Positions 22,018 through 33,392 of a stretch of 64,000 nt of DNA are shown piece after piece. This DNA comes from Mesostigma viride (taxonomy: Eukaryota; Streptophyta; Mesostigmatophyceae; Mesostigmatales; Mesostigmataceae), in the NCBI GenBank assembly GCA_009746045.1, contig RPFO01001311.1:1-64000 (forward strand). The letters run 5' to 3'. The notes under the pieces are model-generated. The model had not been told where the DNA came from. It did no database searches and worked only from the letters and a program-made list of their open reading frames with translations. A program made the translations under genes and the position numbers. Every line of letters begins with the position of its first letter. The stretch's first letter is position 1.

Positions 22018-22052
22018 GTGGTGGTGGTGGTGGTGGTGGTGGTGGTGGTGGT

Positions 22053-22084
<32 letters not shown>

Positions 22085-25000
22085 GGGGGTGGGGGTGGCG
22101 GCGGCGGCGGGGGTGGGGGTGGGGTGGGGGTGGGGGTGGGGGTGGGGGTGGGGGTGGGGGGGGTGGGGGTGGGGGTGGGGGTGGGGGTGGGGTGGGGGGG
22201 GGGGGTGGGGTGGGGGTGGGGGTGGGGGTGGGGGTGGGGGTGGGGGTGACGATATTTTTGTGATGCTGGTTGTGATGTTTTCGTTGTTGCCAGTGGTTGG
22301 TTTATGCCACATTAGCTGTTCAAAGAACCGCAGCGCCGCTATATTACTGTTCTCAGGGGGTGATCTTACTTTAACCTTTTTACTGCTTGCACATCCTGTC
22401 TTTTATCTGCTTGGATTCCTGTGGGAACTTGGCCCCTATTTATACCAGCCCCCCTCGCCCCCTCCCCCCCCCCTTTCACCCCCCCCCCCCCCCTGTTTTT
22501 CTCCCTCCCCCCCAATGCAACGCTTGCAAGTTGGAATCTATCATCTGTAACTTGCACGCAGTAATTTGCACTCAACACTTGCACGCAGTAACTTGCACTC
22601 AACACTTGCACGCAGTAACTTGCACTCAACAATTGCACGCAGTCACTTGGATGCAGTAATTTGCACTCAACACTTGCACGCAGTAACTTGCACTCAACAC
22701 TTGCACGCAGTAACTTGCACTCAACACTTGCACGCAGTCACTTGCACACAGTAACTTGCACTCAGTAACTTGCACTCAACACTTGCAATGAGTAACTTGC
22801 ACGCAGTCTACCGACTTTTAAGACCGTAGAACAAATCGTGTGCGCGGTCAAGTGCGCGGACTGGCCACCTATGTGTGCCCCACTGTGTGTGAGGTCCCAG
22901 GATGCAGGTGCGCCCGCTGCTCCTGTGCGCCCACTATGTGTGTGGCCACTACTAGGTGCGGGCGCTCGTGGTATGTGCACACTGAGTGCGTTTCCCTGCC
23001 ATGGCCTGGCATCCACCGTCGCAATCTTCTTGCAAGCTAGGTGCCCACTTCAGCACCCGGCACATGGCCCATGTACAGGCCCACGGTTGGCACTGGCCAA
23101 AATCATGGGTCGCTGTTGACGAGTGCCGACCCTTCGTGGCCAGCCCCCCCAGCCCGCATGGCCCACTGACTCGTATTGTTCTTGCCTGAGCCTGTCCCTG
23201 TGCCTATCCCAGGTGCTGTTCTTGGACTGCCGCACAATGGCGTACGAATGCTTCCAAGTTCCCACGAGCCTTGTGGTGCTGGTAAGAATGTGTGTGCTGC
23301 GTGTGTGCTGGCTGTGCTTGCTGTCGCGGGGGTACGTGCTGGTGAGCCTTGGGGTGCTGGTAAACCATATGTGCTGCATGGTGATTGGCTGAGTGCCTTG
23401 TTTAATGGTTGTTTGCTAGTGTGCGTTGTGGCACTGGTAAGGCAAGCATGCTGCGTGATGGTTCGCCGCGCGTGACAGTAAGCTGTGCATGTCGGACCAG
23501 ATGCGTGCTAATAAGCCACGGAAGCTGTGCGTGCAAGTTAGCAGTCCCTGTTGTCAATCTGCGTAAAGGCGTGGGTGCTGTCAAGCTGTGCGTGATGGGA
23601 GGCCATCCATGGTGCTCGTGCTGTCAAGCGTCCATTCTGGCAATTGCTCATGCCTCTCGGCTCAGGCACTTGATGCTGGCGCCCACCACGTCACGTGGCG
23701 CCCGCCACTGGGGTCCCGTTGCCTTGGTGTATGAACTGGTGGCAAGTCTGGCCATAGCCTTCTCGTGCCAAAGTTCAAAATCAGTATCGCATTGTTTACA
23801 AAGTCTAGTCGGCACTGCTTAACTGTCTGTAAACTATGTCTGCTGGCTGGGATGTCCTTCCTTGTGGGTGCCGTTGGGTACATGGCACTGATTTGTCCGG
23901 ATGTGGTAGGGAGGCTGACAAAGGGCTGGGGTTGGATGCTGGGTGCTGCATGGGCAGCACTGGGCTCCTTATCCCTACTTGCATGCCTGCTCCAGCACCG
24001 CTCTCCTTGTTGTGCCTATAACTCCGATCAAGGAGCCTTGGGCAGGGAACTGAAGGGTGTGCAGGGAGCCTGGCGTTGGCAGTAGGGATTATTTCACTTA
24101 ATGTAATTGCAGCCTGGCGATGACATGAACGTGGGCAAGCATGTGTGCTGAGGATATGAGCTGAGGAAGGGTCCCCCTGCACTGCAGAATGGCCCCATAT
24201 TGATGGTTGCAGCCACGCCAGCTACCTCTGTTGTTAAAGCTACAACTCTAAATGGTTCCTCATAGCTTCAAAATGCGGTGTTTAGTCCTTCCCTATGCCG
24301 TGCCTGCTCATGCAGCCATGGCTGGTGCGCCGACACGTCTTATCTGTGCCTTGACCAAGGGGGCGTAGAAGTATGGACGATTTTGTTTAGAATGGTGGTC
24401 AAAACGCTCACACAACTTCCTGCACTTTCGCACATGCTTGGTGAGTATTTGAGTGTGCTGTGCCTTTTACATTGGCGCCTCTTTCTTAAGTTCCCCCCTT
24501 ATGCTCTCCATCCCCCCCCCCACCACCACCCCGCCCACTCGCCCACCCAGGTGGCAGACTCGGGCGTGCGTCGCCGGTTGCAGGGCTCCAGCTATAACAA
24601 TCGCCGCGAGGAGTGCGCGCAGGCGGTGGCGCTGCTGCGTCCTCACCTGCCCCACGTGAACACGCTGCGCGACATCACGCCTCGCCAGCTGGCACTCCAC
24701 GCCCACCGCCTGCCTCTTCCCTTGCGGCGCCGCGCGCAGCACGCGGTGGCGGAGTGTGAGCGGGTCTTGCTCAGCCGACAAGCGCTGATGGATGGCGACC
24801 TGGCGCGGTTCGGTGACCTCATGCGGCTCTCTCATGAGAGCTCTCGGGACCTCTATGAGGTCAGCATACCGGAGCTGGATGTGTTAGCGGCCGCCGCGTG
24901 GGCCACCGAGGGCTGTTTCGGCGCGCGGCTCATGGGGGGCGGGTTTGGCGGCTGCGTGGTCATGTTAGCGGAGAGCGAGGAGGCGGCACGGCGCGTACAG

Positions 25001-25099
25001 AAGAGTGTCACGATAGAGTTTGAGCGGGAGTTTGGGCGCCAACCGGACATATTCCCTTGCACGTTTGCGCGCGGTGCGCAGGTGGTCTCGTCCTCGTGA
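20496..25099 (+). CDS. GHMP sugar kinase (galactokinase / galacturonokinase-like), 5 exons
   Basis: Exons 20496-20615, 20809-21259, 21766-21821, 23213-23281 and 24551-25099 join in frame through GT-AG introns to 414 residues, the usual length for this family. Such enzymes phosphorylate C1 of a hexose with ATP in the cytosol. Exon 1 (MAVADAVLTS) gives the N-terminal helix. Exon 2 has the sugar-binding signature APGRVALLGAHIDYSEG and the ATP loop PMGAGVSSSAAFE. The exon 2-3 junction gives NEFCGVMSGIMDQF with the catalytic Asp. Exon 5 has SSYNNRREEC and the third GHMP motif GARLMGGGFGGC. The galactokinase motif GEHxDY reads GAHIDY, as in plant galacturonokinase, so D-galacturonate (salvage to UDP-galacturonate) is a likely substrate; galactose cannot be excluded. 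Introns 3 and 4 exceed 1.2 kb and are repeat-rich. A TGTAA word at about 25168 could be the algal-type polyadenylation signal. Confidence 0.93.
21990..22248 (+). repeat. (GCT)n-(GGT)n-(GGC)n-(GGGGGT)n tract in kinase intron 3
   Basis: Consecutive microsatellites change unit along the tract: GCT, then GGT, then GGC, then about 140 bp of GGGGGT-like units. All G-runs lie on the transcribed RNA sense strand, so both the pre-mRNA and the non-template DNA could fold into G-quadruplexes. Confidence 0.92.
22545..22805. repeat. 27-bp minisatellite in kinase intron 3
   Basis: Alternating words ACTTGCACTCAAC and ACTTGCACGCAGT build a unit of about 27 bp repeated roughly eight times, with a few variant units containing ACTTGGATG or ACTTGCACACAG. 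Confidence 0.85.
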
Positions 25100-26718
25100 C
25101 GGCCCTTGGCCCTTGCCAGCATGCAGATGTCCATGCATACCTTAACCTGGCAAACTACCTGAGTTGGGTGTGTAATCTTAAACAGAGCTGATGAGGGGAG
25201 CCCCTTATTCATATTCAAGTCTGTTGGGGTCATGACCATGTATGCGAGGTGCCAGGGCCCCCATGCCCGCCTCATCGCTGTTGATGCACTCTCGTCTCTC
25301 TCTCCGCTGGCCATAGAGGGGTGGGGATCAAATCCCCTGTGTTGGGATGGCCTGGATGGACGAAGCACTGCGTTGAAGGCCAAGACCCTTATCTCTTTCA
25401 GCTATCGCCCGCAGCGGTCGAGCTCGCTACAGGCCACATGACCCTTGCAAGCCTCGGGGCATCAATGGACGCAGCTGGGTTGGTCACTGGAAGCAGCAAT
25501 ACAGACGGCTGCGATAGTCCACGGCTCCATCTGTTTGATGCGGAGCTTTGCATCCCTGGCAAAAATCAGTGACTATCAAGGACCCCCGATGCCAAGTACC
25601 CTGCAGGTGGCCTCCATGCTGTCAGGGGCTCCACCAGAATGCGCGCCGTGGTCGATGGTGAGCCATTAAGGCATCCGGTGCGGAGGATGGCAGGCGACGG
25701 GAGGCATGCCATTACGAGTCAACTACATGGGCCCGATGTTGGTGAGCCGAGGTGCAAGATGACGGCAGATGCATGCACGGAAATTTTGTCGAAACATGGA
25801 AGGGAAGGTCGGTGCCCAGTCGTAAACTCGCAACCTAGCACTGCCGAGCTTTGATATTCTAGCTATTGCCAGTACTGAGCGCTTGTGGTGTTTGAGCATA
25901 CACGATTCATCGGCTTGCACCCGAGTATCCTTTAGGCTACATTGATCAGCATCCACCTGGCAAGGGCTCTTCTGAAAACCCAAGCACGCTTCGTGTTGCA
26001 GCTCTGGCATCCACCCGGATTGCTCTGCCAATGGCCAATAACATCAATTTGTATAGATTGGCTGGATGCACATCCCATTTGCATGGTGTGCACAGTACCT
26101 GCATTTGCTAATGGTCAACCACTACATTCTACACCCTGATAAATTGCACCAGGAGCGGATCGACGTACATAGCTAGGGTCCCTTTCATATATAGGGCTGT
26201 GGCCGCGCATTGAAGCAAATAAGAGAGCACCATGTTGAGCACATGAGTGCATGACACCACATACTGTGATCTGTGGATTATCCCTTGAAAAGGTGATTAC
26301 CAATGTCTTTAAGGCACGTCCGAAAGCCTGAAAAACTGACTTTGATGAATATCGTTTCCAATGCACTTGGGAACCATCTAGTGATCTTCTGATTTTCTGA
26401 TTTGGCACGCCGCAAAGGTGAAAACCATTGTGATGATTGAGTACCATAAATATGATGTTTGGACATTCATACCACCACTTGTTGGGGGTACTACCCCCAA
26501 CCACGCATGCACCGGTGGCGAGCTAAAAATAGAAAAAGACGCTATTTATATTTAAATGAGATATTCATGAGATGTGCACAGGACAAACCACTTATCCAAA
26601 TGACCTGCCCATACATTCCTTAAAAGTTCCCCCACTTCATTTGCATGTTTGAGTAATTAATATATTAATTAAACTCGTGCTCCCGTTAATGGCCGGGGTG
26701 TCATGGAGCATTAAACCT
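25100..26718. other. Intergenic region with a SINE fragment
   Basis: No supported gene. At 26388-26425 a short fragment TGATTTGGCACGCCGCAAAG matches the end of the SINE-like repeat found at 27969. The rest includes the 3' flank of the kinase gene and unrecognised unique sequence. Confidence 0.55.
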
Positions 26719-27477
26719 GATGGATGGATGGATGGATGGATGGATGGATGGATGGATGGATGGATGGATGGATGGATGGATGGATGGATGGATGGATGGA
26801 TGGATGGATGGATGGATGGATGGATGGATGGATGGATGGATGGATGGATGGATGGATGGATGGATGGATGGATGGATGGATGGATGGATGGATGGATGGA
26901 TGGATGGATGGATGGATGGATGGATGGATGGATGGATGGATGGATGGATGGATGGATGGATGGATGGATGGATGGATGGATGGATGGATGGATGGATGGA
27001 TGGATGGATGGATGGATGGATGGATGGATGGATGGATGGATGGATGGATGGATGGATGGATGGATGGATGGATGGATGGATGGATGGATGGATGGATGGA
27101 TGGATGGATGGATGGATGGATGGATGGATGGATGGATGGATGGATGGATGGATGGATGGATGGATGGATGGATGGATGGATGGATGGATGGATGGATGGA
27201 TGGATGGATGGATGGATGGATGGATGGATGGATGGATGGATGGATGGATGGATGGATGGATGGATGGATGGATGGATGGATGGATGGATGGATGGATGGA
27301 TGGATGGATGGATGGATGGATGGATGGATGGATGGATGGATGGATGGATGGATGGATGGATGGATGGATGGATGGATGGATGGATGGATGGATGGATGGA
27401 TGGATGGATGGATGGATGGATGGATGGATGGATGGATGGATGGATGGATGGATGGATGGATGGATGGATGGATGGAT
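26719..27477. repeat. (GGAT)n array, left block, 759 bp
   Basis: About 190 perfect GGAT units with no interruption seen. All three forward frames are open (Gly-Trp-Met-Asp repeats), which is an artefact of the 4-bp unit. Confidence 0.98.
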
Positions 27478-27725
27478 TAATTAATTAATTAAAATCATAG
27501 CTCCGTGGGGAGCATATGTAACACATAGCCCTGAGAAAGGGGCATCTATGGGTTTGTAATACAATCAGGGCGACAACCTGCAGGTGTAGGATGTACAACT
27601 ATCACCTGCTCTGGGTGCACTAGGTGCACCTGCACCTCCATGATGGTTCATGCCTCCTAAACAAGCACAGGCACCCAGGGGGGGCTTGAGGAGAGGGCCT
27701 AGAAGGCCTGCATGACATATGGGGT
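27478..27725 (-). mobile_element. Retroposon G (ORF1-element 3' end) inside the (GGAT)n array
   Basis: On the minus strand this 248-bp piece resembles the 3' UTR of the ORF1-only element F (46163-46600). It has GGGCATCTATGGG, a GGTGCACCTGCACCT-like block and the closing hairpin CTCCCCACGGAG, then ends in TTAATTAATTAA. GGAT repeats lie on both sides, so it inserted into the array; a target duplication cannot be separated from the repeat. Confidence 0.8.
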
Positions 27726-27903
27726 GATGGATGGATGGATGGATGGATGGATGGATGGATGGATGGATGGATGGATGGATGGATGGATGGATGGATGGAT
27801 GGATGGATGGATGGATGGATGGATGGATGGATGGATGGATGGATGGATGGATGGATGGATGGATGGATGGATGGATGGATGGATGGGTGGATGGATGGAT
27901 GGG
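27726..27903. repeat. (GGAT)n array, right block
   Basis: About 44 GGAT units with one GGGT variant near 27885. Together with the left block this was presumably a single array of about 935 bp before retroposon G inserted. Confidence 0.97.
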
Positions 27904-27968
27904 TACACGCAATTAAATTAAATTAAATTATAACATGACTTCGTTGGGAGATCATGTAGCACATATTC

Positions 27969-28583
27969 TGATTTGGCACGCCGCAAAGGTGAAAACAATT
28001 TGCGTTCAGTGCCGGTCCGCGGAAAACGCGGAAAAACGCGATCTGCAAATGAATCCAGGCCGGAATCGAACTGGGGACCTCTCGCACCAATTTTGCTGAC
28101 TATAGGACGGACGTCTCCGGATCCTAAGGCATCGCCAACTGACACCTACAGTCATCCGCAAAAGTTCTCCTTTCCGGGGAGTGATGCAAGCCTGTCGGAT
28201 TCGGTACTAGATAAATCATTCGAGATCTGTGTGTAGGAGTACTACACACGTGTCTGCACTCGAGACTTGTTCAGTCTCGAATTAACCGTGAGACGGGCTG
28301 AACACGGCTGGAACCTAGCTTCTTGAGAAGGGGGCGTAGCCGGTACTATCGAGATCAGCCAAGCGTATATTCTGATTTGGCACGCCGCAAAGGTGAAAAC
28401 CATTTGCGTTCAGTGCCGGTCCACGGAAAACGCGAAAAAACGCGATCTGCAAATGAATCCAGGCCGGAATAAAACTGGGGACCTCTCGCACCAATTTTGC
28501 TGACTATAGGACGGACGTCTCCGGATCCTAAGGCATCGCCAACTGACACCTACAGTCATCCGCCAAAGTTCTACTTTCCGGGG
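27969..28583 (-). mobile_element. SINE-like dimer in LINE A
   Basis: AGCACATATTC flanks it (27958-27968 and 28584-28594), an 11-bp target duplication. It holds two copies of a ~210-bp sequence (about 27969-28185 and 28373-28583) separated by about 190 bp of family-specific sequence also present at 45485-45580. The minus strand has a tRNA B-box-like AGTTCGATTCC, and a plausible A-box region lies upstream, suggesting a tRNA-derived SINE. I could not complete a cloverleaf. Confidence 0.75.
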
Positions 28584-28811
28584 AGCACATATTCCCGTGG
28601 ATGGATGGAGGGGGGACAAAGCCGCGAAACCGAACTAATCTAACTCTAAGCTAATCTAATCTAGAAAACCCTACCTATTCTACTCAGCAAAGCGCCCCTT
28701 CCGCTTGGGGGGAGGGGGCTTGCCCACAGGGGCGGGCGTATGAGCCTGGACAATGGTCTTCCACCTCTTCTTGTCCTGCATAGCAGTCCAAGCAAGAGAA
28801 AGGGAGTGAAT

Positions 28812-30424
28812 TAAATTAAATTAAATTAAATTAAATTATAACATGCCTCCGTGGGGAGGTCATGTAGCACATATTTCATGATGGATGGGGTGGAGGAAGC
28901 CGCGTGATCGAACTATCCTAACTCTATCTAGAAAATCCTAACTGCACTACTCATCAAAACGCCTCCTCCGCTTGGGGGGAGGTGGCTTGCCCACAGGGTC
29001 GGGCGTGTGCGCCTTGACAATCTTCTTCCACCGCGTCTTGTCCTGCATGGCAGTCCAAAGACGGGAGAGAGAGTGGATGCGGTGCTCAAACTGGGCTGGG
29101 ACCACTAGGTCGTCCAGCAACATCTGAACGTAGTTCGTGACAGGTTTCCCTACCCGTCTCATCTTTGATAGCCCAGCGGACAAGATTTCGTTTCTCAGAC
29201 GCCGCAAGCGGCTCGCGAATACTCCCTTCACCGTGGACGACGACTTGACCCTGGCACAGCAACAACGGCGACGGGAGCTATGGCCGACCTACACCCAGCT
29301 CCGGCAGACCAAGGCGGGCCAGCCGGTGTACTGGAAGGGGGCGGCCATCTACGTCGGCCACAAGCCCTGGCAAGCGACCCCCTCGACCACCGCGGCCCCA
29401 GCAACTCCAGCCCCAGCCTAGGGGAATACAGCAGTAGTGTAGAATAGTTAGACAGTGGCCTTGTACATGCCCGCCTACTACAGGCACTATACCAGCTGAG
29501 GCCTAGCCTTTTTAGTCATGTACATGTGTGCCTATGATGAGCCACACTCCAGACGATGCCTAGCCTTATTTAGTAATGTTGTGCCCATGCAGGGAGTCAC
29601 TCTCTGCTGAGAAGCCATGCCATAGCTCCTGTATAGCCATGATGATCTTCCCCCACATGCCACGCTCCCCTTAACTGGGCATAGCGCGATACATCATGAG
29701 GGTGCAGGTGCCTTGGTGCACCTAGAGCAGGGGTAGCTTACATTCCCACCCTTGCATGAAGTAGCCTAGAATGTATTAAAAGCCATATGCCCCTTCTCAG
29801 GGCTATGTGCTACATCTACTCCCAACGGAGTGATGTTGATAATTAATTAATTAATTAATTCCCTACCCGTTTGGGAATGTCCTTGGGGCCAGGCCAGGTC
29901 AGAATGTGCCGCCCTGGCTGGCCAAGCCGCTGGGGGCCGGCCAGACCGAGGGTGGTGTCGACCTGGCTGGTGCGTGCAAGGTGTCCTACAAATGCTATCC
30001 TACGCTGCCTAATCTCGTCCGAGACACGAGGCATGCCATGATACAAAGACTCTGATGACGGACGCTCGGAAAAACCTACACGGACCTGCCGGAGCATCCT
30101 GTAAACTGTGCCGTCGAGCCGAGCTGCCAGTTTGGGTGGGAGGGTCCACGCCTCGGCGCCATACGTGAGCACCGTGAGGACGAGGACCTTGAAGAGCATG
30201 CGCTTGCGGTGCCCGTTAAGGCCCTTCGAGCGCCAGTAGGGTGTGAGCGAGCGGAGCTTGGCCCAGGCAAGGCCGATGCGGGTGTCCACATCGTCGGCGG
30301 TGTCAGGAAGCCAGCTCCCCAACAGCTTGAAGCGGTCGCGGAACGGGACCTCCGTCCCGTCGAGCAGGCGCGGCAGCGGTGGTTTACTGGATGCTCCTAT
30401 CACCATCGCCTCAGTTTTGACACT
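28812..30424 (-). mobile_element. LINE B, 5'-truncated, inserted into LINE A
   Basis: AGGGAGTGAAT flanks it (28801-28811 and 30425-30435). The minus strand encodes the ORF2 C-terminal region, interrupted by element C: FRDRFKLLGSWLPDTADDVD, GHRKRMLFKVLVLTVLTYGA, EAWTLPPKLAARLDGTVYR, SESLYHGMPRVSDEIRQRRI, then KPVTNYVQMLLDDLVVPAQF and RLWTAMQDKTRWKKIVKAH, ending KRRRRFDE-stop at 28947. A 3' UTR with hairpin CCTCCGTGGGGAGG and a (TAAAT)5 tail follow. Without C it is about 900 bp. It is the best-preserved copy of the 3' coding end here. Confidence 0.9.
29158..29858 (+). mobile_element. ORF1-only retroposon C, 5'-truncated, inserted into LINE B
   Basis: TTCCCTACCCGT flanks it (29146-29157 and 29859-29870). 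It opens inside an ORF1 coding region (LIFDSPADKISFLRRRKRLA, DLTLAQQQRRRELWPTY, VYWKGAAIYVGHKPW, stop at 29421). A 430-bp 3' UTR follows, shared with element F, then the CTCCCAACGGAG hairpin and an (AATT)n tail. There is no RT. Target duplication, 5' truncation and 3' tail are hallmarks of target-primed reverse transcription. Confidence 0.9.
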
Positions 30425-30777
30425 AGGGAGTGAATGCGATGTTCAAACTGAGCTGGGACCACTAGGTCAGCCATCAACTGCTGTGGGTAGGTCATGACAT
30501 GTTTGCCTACCTTCTTAGGAATGTCCTTGGGGCCAGGCCAGGTCAGGATATGCCGCCCGGGCTGGCCAAGCCGCTGGGGCCGGCCAGACCGAGGGCGGTG
30601 TCTACCTGGCTGGTGCGAGCAAGATGTCCTACAAATGCTATCCTACGCTGTCTAATCTCGTCCGAAATGCGAGGCATGCCCTGGTACAAAGATTCTAAAG
30701 ACCTATGCGTGGAAAACCCGACATTACCCGACATGGTACACGCAATCCTACCGGTCTAATCTATCTAAAAACAGTGT

Positions 30778-31115
30778 ATGGGGAAGGAGGGGATGGCGGA
30801 GATGGTGGCGGGGGCGGTGATGGTGGTCAGGGCGGTGGTGCGCGTGCTGGTACGTGGTGGTGGTGGTGGTGAGGAAGGAGGGGGCCGGGGGGGCTGGGGG
30901 GGGGGGTCGTCATTATCGTCGGCGGCAGGGGGGTGGAGGGGGTGGAGGAGGGGGCCGAGGGACGGATGGTGCATGGGGCGGTGGTAATGGCGGGGAGGAA
31001 GAGCGAGGAGGGGATCATGGCGGAGATGGTGGCGGAGGCGGTGGCCTCCGGGGATGGTGACCAGTGAGGATGGCGGCGTGTTGTGGTGAGGAAGGAGGGG
31101 GGGCTGGGGCAACCT
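30778..31115. repeat. GGT/GGA/G-rich low-complexity tract
   Basis: Imperfect GGT, GGA and GGC words and G-runs. The Gly-rich and Pro-rich ORFs it generates have no other support. Confidence 0.8.
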
Positions 31116-31977
31116 GGATGTGGTACCTTTGACGGTGGATCAATCAATCTCCGGTACCACACTCAGGTACGAATTTTTATCCGTAAGATTTTGCCTTGTT
31201 TTGCCCCAGTATTTGAAACTGCCTGCGAGCCACGTGCGCCCTACAGCAAGATTCAAGTTACAATGCATCTCTTTGCAAATCAGTGCATAACTTTGGGCCG
31301 GCTAACCATGGAAAAGGCAGCATACATACGCCGAGTTCCTCACACAGGGAGACATTTGTGAGTCTAGTTGTCCACGGATGCACAAACCGTGAATTGTTCG
31401 ACTTTTGCTAATCGGTTCAGAGCCTGGATGGTCTGACACTGGAGATGGAAATGGGTGGCATTTGTTTCAGATACGGTAAACACGGCTAACGTTCTGGTTG
31501 AAAACAGAGGGTTATGTAAGGAACACACTAAGAGCAGTGCTGTGCATTCTTTGACATGCACACATCCTGTACAGTGAGATGCTCATCTTCTCGAAAACCC
31601 GTAACATTGGCGGCTTATCAGCCACCAACAGTTGGCATCAACCCTTCCAACCGTGCGACAAGGACGTCTCAACGAGACGCTGCCTTGAGCAACTTCCCAA
31701 GGGCACCCTACACATCAATGTGCATGAAGCGACCCCGCTCTTGGAGAAACAATGCTTGCTACATTAATGTATCAATACCATGTACCGATATCCTTTTATT
31801 TGCAGTGTAGAACGCCTTCAGAAATAGACACGAACCAGCTTCCCACAAGCCAGGTTCATGGTGAATATGTCACAACCAATCATCATCCCGTACAAACCAG
31901 CCGGCAAGGCTGACCAACCACCGCCACTAATTAGCATGCAGTCGCAGCACTCAGCAGTTACGAATCCGCAGCTGCAT

Positions 31978-33358
31978 TTAGAAGCGGAGCTTGGAGAAAA
32001 ACCACCGGTTCTTGCCGGTCTTGAACTTCTCCTCAAAGAGCGCCTTGGTTTGCTGCAGTAGTGAGCACACACATTCGCGCCAACAGGTGGAAACACATAA
32101 TCAGAAACAGGCACTGTGACACGAAGCATGGCCGGCATCTCGTGATCACAAATTACAACCTCAGAAACATTCCGGTAACATTCCAAGATGCATTTCCACT
32201 GTATTTACGCATGGTGGCACTTCCAAATAGACAGAAGGCCCACACAGCTGACTGCACACCACACATGTCATAGAAATCAGTTGGCTATGCTGAAGTCTGG
32301 TCACACATCCACCCAATGCATGAAATTGCCGGCCGTATTGCACCCAGCAAGGTGCTAATGCTGTTTTAAGTAACACCAACCGTCATGTGCCGCGCTGGCA
32401 CAAACAGGCAATGCTCCTAGATCACAATCGCCAGAAACTACAAGAACCCATCACTACACACACCACGACCTGGCAACAAGGCACCTACCAAGGCACCACG
32501 GCATGCCTTAAGGGGTACAGCGTATTGGCGCTACTGCCTAAGTCCCCATCCAGAAGAAAAAAGGAAATGCCCAGAAAGTGCCTGCTCTGCCCAAATGGGG
32601 CACCTCACACGCTGTGCGTTGCCCCACCACAGGGCACGACACTGCATCTAGCACAAAACCTGGTCAGCATCCTATCTCTAATAAACAAGCGATGGTTTCA
32701 TAAACAAGCCATGGCCAAGTGACAAACACAGCCACACGGAACGCTTGACCATCCCCCGTTGACACCAGGGGAATGGACAGGTTGAACGGCTGTCAGCAAG
32801 AAAGGCAACCTAGCCAGCACACACCAACACACGGCATCCCACCACCTCAGCAGCAGGACCCCACTATGTGGATGCCACGTCAGCACATCCAGGAGCCACA
32901 ATTGTTCTCAGTGCGCTGATCCATGAGTCATGACACACATTAATTCTCTGCCTGGGTGCCGACTAAGCCCAAACTCTCCTGACCTTCGCTGCCTCTGACA
33001 CCACCGCCAACTGGCCCTATCTGCCACAACAGATGCCATGTTCCTGTAGGAACACAGCATCACCAAGATCTGCGCCAGGTGGTTGCACTCTTCTACCCAT
33101 GCTGAGAGGGACTAGGGCAACTCTGTCCCGCCACGTACAACACCGCCGGCTGGAATGCATGAACAGTCTTGCTTGTGATCAGCATATCAGACCCAGCAGG
33201 TGGCAACCCACAACATCCACGTAATGCCCACGTGCTTACCCTCACCTTCCACTCCAGTCCGTGGCTCCTCCCTTAGCACTTACCATGCGTCTCTCAGCAC
33301 CCTAACCATGTGTCTCTCCTCTTCTTCGTGTCAGCCCTATCCCCTGCCTCATCCAGCC

Positions 33359-33392
<34 letters not shown>

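Larger units (their letters stand above)
27914..30734 (-). mobile_element. LINE A, 5'-truncated, carrying nested insertions
   Basis: GGTACACGCAAT occurs at both ends (27902-27913 and 30735-30746), a 12-bp target duplication. The minus-strand 3' end is a short hairpin UTR with a (TAAAT)n tail at 27914. Removing the nested elements leaves about 570 bp: a piece of the ORF2 C-terminus (SLESLYQGMPRISDEIRQRR, SRLWTAMQ-like, ending PPPKRKGRFAE) and the 3' UTR. The C-terminal sequence resembles L1/RTE-type ORF2 downstream of RT. Too short to be active. Confidence 0.88.

Noticed and set aside
21863-22550. Long Gly-rich and Pro-rich ORFs
   Set aside because: Lie inside an intron of the kinase gene and arise from GGT/GGGGGT repeats.
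25315-25345. tRNA T-arm-like GGGGATCAAATCCCC
   Set aside because: No matching D-arm, anticodon arm or acceptor stem around it.
26677-27480. 267-codon GWMD-repeat ORF
   Set aside because: A 4-bp unit with no stop is open in every forward frame; it is a microsatellite.
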